Both the position numbers and the translations under genes were made by a program. From an uncultured Oscillospiraceae bacterium (GTDB lineage Bacteria; Bacillota; Clostridia; Oscillospirales; Oscillospiraceae), in the NCBI GenBank assembly GCA_910577525.1, contig CAJTLI010000022.1:1-40462 (forward strand): DNA of 40,462 bases. Direction: 5' to 3'. Below, piece after piece: positions 22,019 through 29,574 of the stretch. A model generated the notes under the pieces. The model searched no databases. It was given only the letters and a program-made list of their open reading frames with translations, and was not told where the DNA came from. The first letter of the stretch is position 1. Every line of letters begins with the position of its first letter.

Positions 22019-23722
22019 TTACTGAATGCCGGTGAGGTCGAAGCCGTCCAGCCACGCGCCGGCCGCCTCGCACACCTCCCGCAGGCACTTCTCGTCGAAG
22101 GGGCTGTCCAGCCCGGCGTTGGCGAGCAGCTCGGTGAAGGTGCGGCTGCCGCCCTGGCGGGTGTAGGCCATATACTTCTCCCAGGCCGCCTTTTTGTCCT
22201 TCTGGAGCAGAGTCCACAGCTCCAGCGCCACCGTCTGGGCCAGGCAGTAGTCGATATAGTAGAAGGGGGCCTCATAGATGTGGCTCTGCCGCTGCCACGC
22301 CTCGCCGTCGGCAAAGAAGGGGATGTCCCCGTCCAGCCGCACCCAGGGCATATACTGGCCTTGCAGCTCCTTCCAGACCGCGTGGCGCTGGGCGGGGGTC
22401 ATGTCCGGGTTGGCGTAGACCTCGTGCTGGAAGTGGTCCACCAGAGCGCCGTAGGGGATGAAGGTCAGCGCCCCGGCCAGATGGCTGTACAGGTACTTCC
22501 GGGTGTCCGGGCCGAAGAAGCCCTCCGTCCAGGGCCAGGCCATGAACTCCATGGACATGGAGTGGACCTCGCAGGCCTCCATGCCGGGCCAGCAGTACTC
22601 CATAGGCACCCGGTCCCGGTTCATCCAGCCGGCGAAGGCGTGGCCTGCCTCGTGGGTAATCACCTCCACGTCCCCCTGGGTGCCGTTGAAGTTGGCGAAG
22701 ATGAAGGGCACCTTATACTCCGGGATGGAGGTGCAGTAGCCGCCCCCGGCCTTGCCCTCGGTGGCCAGCACGTCCATCAGCTCCCCGTCCAGCATGGTCT
22801 GGAAGAACTCGGAGGTCTCCGGGGACAGCTCGTCGTAGAACTTTTTGCCCTGGGCGATGATATCGTCCGCCGTGCCCTGGGGCCTGGGGTTGCCGGAGCG
22901 AAATTTCAGGGCGTTGTCGGCGTAGCTCAGGGGGTACTCCACCCCGATGCGCTTTGCCTGGGCCCGGAAGATCCGGTCGGCCAGGGGCACCAGGTACCGG
23001 CGCACGGCGGCGCGGAACTTCTCCACGTCCTCCTGGCCGTAGCAGTTGCGGCCCATGCGGTAGTAGCCCAGCTGGGTATAGCCGTCATAGCCCAGCTTGC
23101 GGCCCATCTCGTCCCGGAGATGGGTCAGCTCGTCGTAGATGCGGTCCAGCTCCCCCTGGTGCTCCTTGAACCAGGCTCCCACCGCCTTCCAGGCGGCCAG
23201 GCGGCGCTGGTCGTCCGCGTCGGACTGGAAGGGGCCCATCTGGGCCAGAGTATAGGTCTTGCCCTCAAAGGGCACCTGGGCGGAGGCGATGAGCTTCTGG
23301 TACGCCTGGGTCAGGTCGTTCTCCTTCTGGAGCTGGGGTACGATCTCCGGGGAGAAGGTTTTGAGGCGGATCTCGGTGTTCAGGAACATGAGTCCGCCGT
23401 ACTCCTCCTCAAAGTCCTTGCGGAAGGGGGACTCCAGCATGGCGATGCTCCACGCCTGGTCGCACTCCTGCCACTCGGGGATGGCGGCGTTCCAAAAGGT
23501 TATCTCCCCGTCGTAAAATTCGTCCCGGGTGTCGATGGTGTTGCGGATCTGGGCCAGGGTGGACATGGTATTTCCATGCCGGTCCAGCTCCTCCTTCTCC
23601 AAAAACACGGCCCTGGCCTCTTCATAGCTCTTTGCCGCCTTCATCCGGGCGGTGAACTGGTTCTGTTTTTCCTTGAACGCCTCCCAGTCGGGGCGCTCAT
23701 AGGGCATCTCGGAAAATTTCAT
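22019..23722 (-). CDS. M3-family oligoendopeptidase
   Basis: A 567-residue zinc metallopeptidase that cleaves short peptides in the cytoplasm. The zinc motif HEAGH (in VEVITHEAGHAFAGW) lies near residue 355, followed by the downstream glutamate region EACEVHSMSMEFM. Length and layout match the clostridial M3 oligoendopeptidases (PepF relatives). The ATG at 23722 is chosen from AAGGAG about 10 bases upstream and the conserved MKFSEMPYERPDW start; the frame extends upstream into the Nudix gene but without homology. It follows the Nudix gene by 14 bases, so the two form an operon. Confidence 0.93.
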   Translation of the reverse strand: MKFSEMPYERPDWEAFKEKQNQFTARMKAAKSYEEARAVFLEKEELDRHGNTMSTLAQIRNTIDTRDEFYDGEITFWNAAIPEWQECDQAWSIAMLESPFRKDFEEEYGGLMFLNTEIRLKTFSPEIVPQLQKENDLTQAYQKLIASAQVPFEGKTYTLAQMGPFQSDADDQRRLAAWKAVGAWFKEHQGELDRIYDELTHLRDEMGRKLGYDGYTQLGYYRMGRNCYGQEDVEKFRAAVRRYLVPLADRIFRAQAKRIGVEYPLSYADNALKFRSGNPRPQGTADDIIAQGKKFYDELSPETSEFFQTMLDGELMDVLATEGKAGGGYCTSIPEYKVPFIFANFNGTQGDVEVITHEAGHAFAGWMNRDRVPMEYCWPGMEACEVHSMSMEFMAWPWTEGFFGPDTRKYLYSHLAGALTFIPYGALVDHFQHEVYANPDMTPAQRHAVWKELQGQYMPWVRLDGDIPFFADGEAWQRQSHIYEAPFYYIDYCLAQTVALELWTLLQKDKKAAWEKYMAYTRQGGSRTFTELLANAGLDSPFDEKCLREVCEAAGAWLDGFDLTGIQ

Positions 23723-23736
23723 CTGATATTCACTCC

Positions 23737-24234
23737 TTATTTGTTGATGGGAAGCGCTTCCCCGTTCAGGACCGCTCGGGTCAGCCGGTCTTCCCCGGTG
23801 TCCGAGCGGTAGTCCAGGGTGAGCAGGAAAGGGGGCGCGCCCTGGGCCAGCAGCCGCAGGAAGACCATGTCTCCCTCCCACAGGGGCAGGTCCGGCACCC
23901 GCTCCTTGGGCACCCAGGCCAGCTCGCCCTCGCTGCAATCCATGTTCAGCTCCCCCGTCCAGCCCGTGGCGGTAAACAGGTACATGAACTGGTCCGAGCC
24001 GCTGTCATGGCTCAGGAACGTGACTACCCCCCGGAACTGAAGTTCCGTGAGGGTAAGGCCCGTCTCCTCCCGCACCTCCCGGCACAGGCACTCGTCGGGG
24101 CTCTCCCCCTCCTCGAACTTGCCGCCCACACCGATCCACTTTCCCTTGTTGATGTCCGCCTTTTTCTTGACCCGGTGGAGCATGAGGTACTCGCCTTGGG
24201 GGTTTTCCAGGTAGCACAGCGTACTGTTGTACAC
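23737..24234 (-). CDS. Nudix hydrolase, MutT/8-oxo-dGTPase-like
   Basis: A 165-residue Nudix protein. A complete Nudix box runs from Gly38 to Leu60 (Glu44, Arg52-Glu53, Glu56-Glu57, Gly59), giving the metal site that hydrolyses a nucleoside diphosphate linked to another group. The short N-terminus and the WIGVGGKFEEGE stretch resemble clostridial 8-oxo-dGTP diphosphatases, a nucleotide-pool cleaning role; the exact substrate is not proved. The start is a GTG at 24234 with AAGGA upstream at a rather wide spacing; an ATG a few bases earlier is out of frame. It is cotranscribed with the M3 peptidase. Confidence 0.88.
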   Translation of the reverse strand: MYNSTLCYLENPQGEYLMLHRVKKKADINKGKWIGVGGKFEEGESPDECLCREVREETGLTLTELQFRGVVTFLSHDSGSDQFMYLFTATGWTGELNMDCSEGELAWVPKERVPDLPLWEGDMVFLRLLAQGAPPFLLTLDYRSDTGEDRLTRAVLNGEALPINK

Positions 24235-24342
24235 GGTTTATCATATCCTTCCGCTGTCATCACGCCTCGCCTCGTCGGCGCAAGCTGCGCTCACTCGCTT
24301 TCCCCTTCGGGAAAAGCCCGCCCGCTCCGCTGCGCCTCCTCT

Positions 24343-24373
24343 CCCCGCAAAGCCAGAGACCGGCTTTGCGGGG
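24343..24373 (-). terminator. Hairpin after ybaB
   Basis: A perfect 12-pair stem, 24343-24354 with 24362-24373, seven-base loop, 26 bases after the ybaB stop. No T-tract on the reverse strand, so it may be a processing or Rho-type end. The rest of 24235-24398 is GC-rich with a small CCCCTTCGGG hairpin near 24303 and no gene. Confidence 0.5.
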
Positions 24374-24398
24374 CCCTTTTGGGCGCGCGGCCCGGACG

Positions 24399-24746
24399 CT
24401 AGAAGGGCAGGTTCAGCCCGCCGGTGAGCTTGGACATCTGGCTGGCGGCGTCCTCGGCGGCCTTGCGCAGCGCCTCGTTGACGGCGGCCACGATCAGGTC
24501 CTGAAGCATCTCCACATCCTCCGGGTCCACCGCCTCCGGGTCGATGGTCACGGACACCAGCTCCTTTTTGCCGGACACCGCGGCGGTGACAACGCCTCCC
24601 CCGGCGGCGGCCTCGTAGGTCTTGGACTCCAGCTCCTCCTGGGCCTTCATCATGTCCTGCTGCATCTTCTGGGCCTGGCGGATCATGTTGTTCATGTTCC
24701 CGCCGCCCATGCCGCCCATACCGCGGCTGTTGAATCCCTTTGCCAT
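24399..24746 (-). CDS. ybaB: YbaB/EbfC nucleoid-associated protein
   Basis: A 115-residue DNA-binding protein that forms dimers on the nucleoid. A Gly/Met-rich N-terminus leads into a long helix MIRQAQKMQQDMMKAQEELE, followed by the beta core and VTIDPEAVDPEDVEMLQDLI, typical of the family. AGGAGG lies 8 bases before the ATG. It starts 34 bases after dnaX on the same strand, the widespread dnaX-ybaB arrangement. recR, which normally comes next, is not present here; a GC-rich spacer and the Nudix gene follow instead. Confidence 0.93.
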   Translation of the reverse strand: MAKGFNSRGMGGMGGGNMNNMIRQAQKMQQDMMKAQEELESKTYEAAAGGGVVTAAVSGKKELVSVTIDPEAVDPEDVEMLQDLIVAAVNEALRKAAEDAASQMSKLTGGLNLPF

Positions 24747-24780
24747 ATCAGTTACCTCCTATGTCGCCGCCGCAAGTTTT

Positions 24781-26514
24781 TTACTCTACCACGATATTGC
24801 TGCCGCCCCGGTTCAAAAACGCCTCCAAGGGGTCCGCCGCGTCCGCCGGGGCGGACGCGGCGGCCTCCGCCGGGGCCTGGCCCACCCGCACCGACACCTG
24901 CCGGGCCGTCCCGGTGAATTGGCCGCACAGCTCCGCCATGGGCCGGGTGATGGCGGGTTTGTCCAGCATGCCCTTCAAAAAGTCGTTGGCCACCCACAGG
25001 GTGAGCTGCCGCCCGTCCCAGCGGCCCTCCGCCATGGCCGGGTTGCCGATGAAGCTGTAATCGCTCACCGCCAGCATCCCCTTGAGCCGGGCGCGGAAGG
25101 CCTCCCAGCCCGGCCAGCCGGGGGCTGCGGGGGGACCGGACTCCGGTTCCGGTGCCGCTTTGGCGGGGGCCGGAGGCTCCGGCGTTACCTGGGCCGCGGC
25201 CTTGGGCGCGGGCTCCGGCTCCGCCCAGGGGGGCGCGTCCTCCCGGGCGGGGGGCTCCTCGGGCAGAGGGGGCTCCTCCCAGGGAACCTCCTCCGCCAGG
25301 AGCGGTTCCCGTTTGAGCGGCGGAGCTCCCCGGCTGGGCGGGGAAGGCGCTTCCGTGGCCGGGGCGGGCGCGGGAACGGCCCCCTGCTCCAGCCGGGCCA
25401 CCCGGGCGGACAGCCCCGCCAAGGACCCGTCCAGCGCGGGGTCGCACAGCGCCGCCAGACACAGCTCCATGTCGGTGCGGCGGTTGGCGGACCGGGCCAG
25501 GTCCGCCGCCGTTCTCTGCAACAGGGTGAGCATCTGCACCAGCCGGGGCACGCTGAACCGGGCGGACAGCCCCTTCAGCGTCTCGTTGTCAAAGCCCCCG
25601 GTCATCAGGGCCGCGCCCACCCTGGGGGCGGTCTTGCGCACCAGCAGGTCCCGCACCAGGGCGGACAGCTCCCCCGCCAGAGCGGTCATCTCCTTCCCGT
25701 TGGCGTAGAGGGCGTCCAGCCGCTCCAGGGCGGCGGCGGCGTCCCCGCCGGCAGCGTGCTGGAGCAGGGCCGCGGCCTCCAGATTTCCCGCCAGCCCCAG
25801 GGCGGACAGCACCCGCTCCTCGTCCACCGCCCCGCCTCCGCCGGAGCACTGGTCCATCAGGGACAGGGCGTCCCGCATTCCGCCGTCGGCCAGCCGGGCG
25901 ATGAGGGCGGCGGCGCCCTCGGTGAGCCCGATGCCCTCCGCCCCGGAGACGCGGAGCAGGTGGGCGGCGATGTCCGCGGCGTGGATGCGCTTGAAGGCGA
26001 ACTGCTGGCACCGGCTTTTGATGGTGGCGGGCACCTTGTGGACCTCGGTGGTGGCCAGGATGAACATCAGATGGTCCGGCGGCTCCTCCAGAATCTGGAG
26101 CAGGGCGTTGAAGGCCTGGGCGGACAGCATGTGCACCTCGTCCACGATGTAGACCCGCTTTTTCACGGACGCGGGGGTGTAAACGGCCTCGTCCAGAATG
26201 GCCCGGACATCGTCCACGCCGTTGTTGGAGGCCGCGTCCAGCTCCAGCACGTCCAGGATGGACCCGTTGAGAATGCCCAGGCAGGAGGGGCAGGCGTTGC
26301 AGGGATTGCCGTCCTGGGGATTCTCGCAGTTCGCCGCCCGGGCCAGCAGCTTGGCGCAGGAGGTTTTGCCCGTCCCCCGGGTGCCGGTGAACAGGTAGGC
26401 GTGGGACAGCCGCCCCTCCGCCACCTGGCGCTTCAGGGTCTGGGTGACGTGGCCCTGTCCCACCACCTGGTCAAAGGTCTGGGAGCGCCACTTCCGGTAT
26501 AGGGCCTGGTACAT
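24781..26514 (-). CDS. dnaX: DNA polymerase III subunits gamma/tau
   Basis: A 577-residue clamp-loader ATPase of the replisome. The AAA domain has Walker A GTRGTGKTS near residue 44, four zinc cysteines (C-x8-C-x2-C-x2-C in the NPCNACPSCLG region), Walker B VYIVDEVHML, and the sensor/Arg-finger region. A collar domain follows (about 240-360), then a Pro/Ala/Glu-rich linker (about 385-470) and a tau-like C-terminal domain. ATG 26514 is preferred over TTG 26520 because AGAGGTGA lies 6 bases upstream. It lies downstream of the SRP RNA gene and upstream of ybaB, as in Bacillus. No slippage run of A or T was noticed, so only full-length product is expected. Confidence 0.95.
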   Translation of the reverse strand: MYQALYRKWRSQTFDQVVGQGHVTQTLKRQVAEGRLSHAYLFTGTRGTGKTSCAKLLARAANCENPQDGNPCNACPSCLGILNGSILDVLELDAASNNGVDDVRAILDEAVYTPASVKKRVYIVDEVHMLSAQAFNALLQILEEPPDHLMFILATTEVHKVPATIKSRCQQFAFKRIHAADIAAHLLRVSGAEGIGLTEGAAALIARLADGGMRDALSLMDQCSGGGGAVDEERVLSALGLAGNLEAAALLQHAAGGDAAAALERLDALYANGKEMTALAGELSALVRDLLVRKTAPRVGAALMTGGFDNETLKGLSARFSVPRLVQMLTLLQRTAADLARSANRRTDMELCLAALCDPALDGSLAGLSARVARLEQGAVPAPAPATEAPSPPSRGAPPLKREPLLAEEVPWEEPPLPEEPPAREDAPPWAEPEPAPKAAAQVTPEPPAPAKAAPEPESGPPAAPGWPGWEAFRARLKGMLAVSDYSFIGNPAMAEGRWDGRQLTLWVANDFLKGMLDKPAITRPMAELCGQFTGTARQVSVRVGQAPAEAAASAPADAADPLEAFLNRGGSNIVVE

Positions 26515-26535
26515 CGGCAATCACCTCTCGCATGT

Positions 26536-26568
26536 AAAAGAAACGCGCAGCGCTGTTGCACGCTGCGC
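26536..26568 (-). terminator. Terminator of the SRP RNA gene
   Basis: An eight-pair GC stem, 26545-26552 with 26561-26568, then GTTTCTTTT on the reverse strand, between the RNA and dnaX. Confidence 0.75.
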
Positions 26569-26607
26569 CTAACAGACCGTGGCATTGTCACACTCCGGCG
26601 CAAAACA

Positions 26608-26877
26608 AGACCGCGCACCGGCCTTTGAAGGACAGGATATGCCCGTTACCCATACAGCCGGCTCAGGACCGGCGGGCCCGCGGCACACGCCCAGGTCCGC
26701 TTAGTGCTGCTCGGTTCCCCGCCTGACACGGTTCACGGGTGAGCGTTGCGCGGGACCGGTCCGTCATCGCTGCTTATATGGGGCAGGCGGCACAGTCTGC
26801 CTCCGGGGGCCGGGATTCATCCCTGCTGTAGCGGGTTGCAGGTACAGGGCACCGCTATCTCCCCAACTAGCGCGGCC
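26608..26877 (-). ncRNA. ffs: Signal recognition particle RNA, long Bacillus type
   Basis: About 270 bases, reverse strand. The 5' Alu part reads GCTAGTTGGGGAG, AGCGGTGCCCTGTACCTGCA and AGCAGGG, nearly as in the Bacillus RNA. The S-domain tip has GTCAGG, a CGG/CCG helix closing a GGAA tetraloop, then AGCAGC and ACTAAG, the binding site of Ffh. Relative to the usual UCC/GGA pairing the helix has co-changed to CGG/CCG, which supports the fold. The ends (GCCGCGC at 5', GTGCGCGGT at 3') are complementary. It carries ribosomes to the membrane with Ffh. The ends are estimated from pairing; 5' precursor sequence is likely because the promoter lies about 30 bases further upstream. Confidence 0.95.
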
Positions 26878-26911
26878 TTGCCTCGCGCCGGGCGTGCGGC
26901 AGGCCGGAGTT

Positions 26912-26940
26912 ATTTTATCACGCTTTGGAAAATATATCAA
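26912..26940 (-). promoter_or_regulatory. Promoter of the SRP RNA gene
   Basis: Reverse strand TTGATA (26940-26935), 17-base spacer, TAAAAT (26917-26912). Confidence 0.75.
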
Positions 26941-26984
26941 CCGTATTTTCAAAAAAACCGGGGAGCGGCCCTCCGGTTTGCCTC

Positions 26985-27013
26985 TTGTTTCTCCCACATG
27001 GCTGTGGTATAAT
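26985..27013 (+). promoter_or_regulatory. Promoter of ddl
   Basis: TTGTTT at 26985-26990 and perfect TATAAT at 27008-27013 with 17 bases between; divergent from the SRP RNA promoter. Confidence 0.82.
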
Positions 27014-27072
27014 TTACATTCAAGCATAAAATAGGAGTAAACCAGCCTACTTGAATAGCGAGGAGCGTCGAT

Positions 27073-28131
27073 ATGAAAATTGTAGTTTTGGCCGGCGGGC
27101 TCAGTCCCGAGCGGAATGTCTCCCTGTCCAGCGGCTGCAAGGTGTGCGCCGCCCTGCGGGAGCGGGGACACGAGACGGCTCTTATTGATATGTACCTGGG
27201 CACGGAGGGGGAGCCCGCGGCCCTGTTCACCGCCCCCATCCCGGAGGAGCTGACCCGGATCGGCCGCCAGGCCCCGGATCTGGCGGCGGTGAAGGCCTCC
27301 CGCGCGGGCGGCGGGGCGAACCAGTTCGGCCCTGGCGTGCTGGAGCTGTGCGCCATGGCGGACGTGGTGTTCCTGGCCCTCCACGGCGCCTGCGGCGAGG
27401 ATGGCCGGGTGCAGGCCGCGCTGGACCTGCTGGGCGTACCCTACACCGGCGCGGGCTATCTGGGCAGCGCCGCCGCCATGGACAAGGACCTGACCAAGCG
27501 CCTTGTGGCCCCCTTCCTGGAGCCGCTGGGCGTACCCACCCCTAAGTGGGAGCTGGTAAAGTATACAGCGGAGGACATTCCCGCCTTGGCGGAGCGGCTG
27601 GAGCTGCCCTGCGTGGTGAAGCCGGTGGCCTCCGGCTCCTCCATCGGGGTGTCCATCGCCCGCGGCCGGGAGGAGCTGTCCGCCGCCCTCGCCCAGGGCC
27701 TGGACCACGGCGGCGTGTGCGTGGTGGAGCAGTACATCGCCGGCCGGGAGATCCAGGTGGGCATTCTGGAGGACCGGGCCCTGCCCTCCATCGAGATCGT
27801 GCCCAAGGAGGGCTTTTACGACTATGAGAACAAGTACCAGCCCGGGGCGGCGGAGGAGTTCTGCCCCGCCCCCATTCCGGCGGACTGGGAGCGGCGGCTG
27901 AGCCGGGCGGCGCTGACGGTGTTCCGGGCCCTGGGCCTGTCGGTGTACGCCCGAGCGGACTTCATCGTCACCGAAGACGGAACCCCCTGGTTCCTGGAGA
28001 TCAACACCCTGCCCGGCATGACTCCCACCAGCCTGCTGCCCCAGGAGGCGGCGGCGGTGGGCATCGGCTACGGCGAGCTGTGCGAGCGCATCATCAACGC
28101 GTCTTTGGAGGCCCGGGAAGCGCGGCGGTAG
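27073..28131 (+). CDS. ddl: D-alanine--D-alanine ligase
   Basis: A 352-residue ATP-grasp enzyme that makes D-Ala-D-Ala for peptidoglycan. Visible features: VLAGGLSPERNVSLSSG at the N-terminus, HGACGEDGRVQAAL near 97, the ATP-binding VVKPVASGSSIGVSIA near 185, the omega-loop EGFYDYENKY near 250 whose Tyr is typical of D-Ala-D-Ala rather than D-Ala-D-Lac ligases, and LEINTLPGMTPTSLLP near 315. GAGGAG lies before the ATG. The next gene is murF, which uses its product, so the two form a short pathway unit. Confidence 0.96.
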   Translation: MKIVVLAGGLSPERNVSLSSGCKVCAALRERGHETALIDMYLGTEGEPAALFTAPIPEELTRIGRQAPDLAAVKASRAGGGANQFGPGVLELCAMADVVFLALHGACGEDGRVQAALDLLGVPYTGAGYLGSAAAMDKDLTKRLVAPFLEPLGVPTPKWELVKYTAEDIPALAERLELPCVVKPVASGSSIGVSIARGREELSAALAQGLDHGGVCVVEQYIAGREIQVGILEDRALPSIEIVPKEGFYDYENKYQPGAAEEFCPAPIPADWERRLSRAALTVFRALGLSVYARADFIVTEDGTPWFLEINTLPGMTPTSLLPQEAAAVGIGYGELCERIINASLEAREARR

Positions 28132-28170
28132 ACGCACGGCCGCAATTGGGAAAACGAGAGGAGCGCCACT

Positions 28171-29559
28171 ATGGAGGCTTTGACACTGAGACAGCTGCTG
28201 GAGTCGGTAAACGGCGTCCTGCTGGGGGAGCCCGCCGGCCTGGACGCCCTGGTCTACGATGTGAGCACGGACAGCCGGGCCATCCAGCCGGGCTGCCTGT
28301 TCATCCCCCTGGAGGGGGAGCGGTTCGACGGCCATTCCTTCATCAATTCCGCCCTGGAGGCGGGGGCCGCCGGGTGCGTTACCGCCCGGGAACGGGAGAG
28401 CTATCAGCCGGGAAAGTTCTACATCAAGGTGCGCTCCACCCAGCGCGCCCTGTGGGATCTGGCCAGGTATTATAAGCGGCTGTTCCCCATCCCCTTCGTG
28501 GCCGTCACCGGCTCGGTGGGCAAGACCACCACCAAGGACATGGTGGCCGCGGTGCTGGGGGCCAAGTTCCGGGTCCACAAGACGGAGGGCAATTTCAACA
28601 ACGACATCGGCGTGCCCCTCACCCTGCTGAAGCTGGAGCAGAGGCATCAGGTGTGCGTGGTGGAGATGGGCATGGACCACGCCGGGGAGATCGACTACCT
28701 GGCCCGGCTGGTGGAGCCCGACATGGCCCTCATCACCAACATCGGCGACGCCCACATTGAGAATCTGGGCAGCCGGGAGAATATTTTCAAGGCCAAGTGC
28801 GAGGTCTTCCCCCATCTGAAGCGGGACGGCCTGGCCGTCCTCAACGGGGACGACCCCCTGCTGGCCTCCCTCCGGGGCACGCTGTGCCAGCGCACCGCCT
28901 TCGTGGGCCGCGGGGAGGGGCTGGACTACACCGCCTTTGACCTCAGCAACGACGGGGCGTGCCGCCTCAGCTGCCGGATCAAAACCCCCCGCAGCCAGTT
29001 CCAGGCGGACATACCCGCGCTGGGCAGCCACATGATCTATCCCACCCTCATGGCCGCCGCCGTGGGCGAGGCCCTGGGCATGGCCCCCGACGAGATCATC
29101 CAGGGCATCGGCGCCTTCCTGCCCACCAAAATGCGGATGAACATCATTCGCTGCAAGGGGGACGTCATGATCCTCAACGACGCCTATAACGCCAACCCCC
29201 AGTCCATGCGGGCCGCCGCCGCCGTATTGGGGGACGCCCAGGGCCGCCGCAAGGTGGCGGTGGTGGGCGACATGAAGGAGCTGGGCCCCAGCGCGGAGCA
29301 GTTCCACCGGGCGGTGGGGGGCTATTTTGCCCAGGCGGGGACCGACCGCCTCATCGCCGTGGGTGAGCTGGCCCGGTTCATTGCCGAGGGGGCCCGGGAC
29401 GCGGGCATGGACCAGGCGGACTGGTTCCCTGGCTTTGACGAGGCCAAAACCGCCCTGTCCCGGGAGGTCCGGGCGGGCGTGACCATTTTAGTAAAGGCGT
29501 CGAGGGCCATGGCCTTTGAGAAAATTGTGGATTTTTTACAGGCAAACGTGCCGCAATAA
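28171..29559 (+). CDS. murF: UDP-MurNAc-tripeptide:D-Ala-D-Ala ligase
   Basis: A 462-residue Mur ligase that adds D-Ala-D-Ala to UDP-MurNAc-tripeptide in the cytoplasm. An N-terminal substrate domain (DVSTDSRAIQPGCLFIPLEGERFDGH) is followed by the P-loop GSVGKTTTKDM near residue 115, the central ATPase region with EMGMDHAGEIDYLARL and TNIGDAHIENLGSRENIF, and a C-terminal domain with NDAYNANPQSMRAA. AGAGGAG precedes the ATG; 39 bases separate it from ddl and 15 from the next gene. The length is normal. Confidence 0.96.
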   Translation: MEALTLRQLLESVNGVLLGEPAGLDALVYDVSTDSRAIQPGCLFIPLEGERFDGHSFINSALEAGAAGCVTARERESYQPGKFYIKVRSTQRALWDLARYYKRLFPIPFVAVTGSVGKTTTKDMVAAVLGAKFRVHKTEGNFNNDIGVPLTLLKLEQRHQVCVVEMGMDHAGEIDYLARLVEPDMALITNIGDAHIENLGSRENIFKAKCEVFPHLKRDGLAVLNGDDPLLASLRGTLCQRTAFVGRGEGLDYTAFDLSNDGACRLSCRIKTPRSQFQADIPALGSHMIYPTLMAAAVGEALGMAPDEIIQGIGAFLPTKMRMNIIRCKGDVMILNDAYNANPQSMRAAAAVLGDAQGRRKVAVVGDMKELGPSAEQFHRAVGGYFAQAGTDRLIAVGELARFIAEGARDAGMDQADWFPGFDEAKTALSREVRAGVTILVKASRAMAFEKIVDFLQANVPQ

Positions 29560-29574
29560 GGAGAACATATCCCC

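Noticed and set aside
24240..24400. GC-rich stretch with stem-loops resembling a tRNA or small RNA
   Set aside because: No cloverleaf, no T-loop GTTC motif in the right place and no promoter; only simple hairpins.
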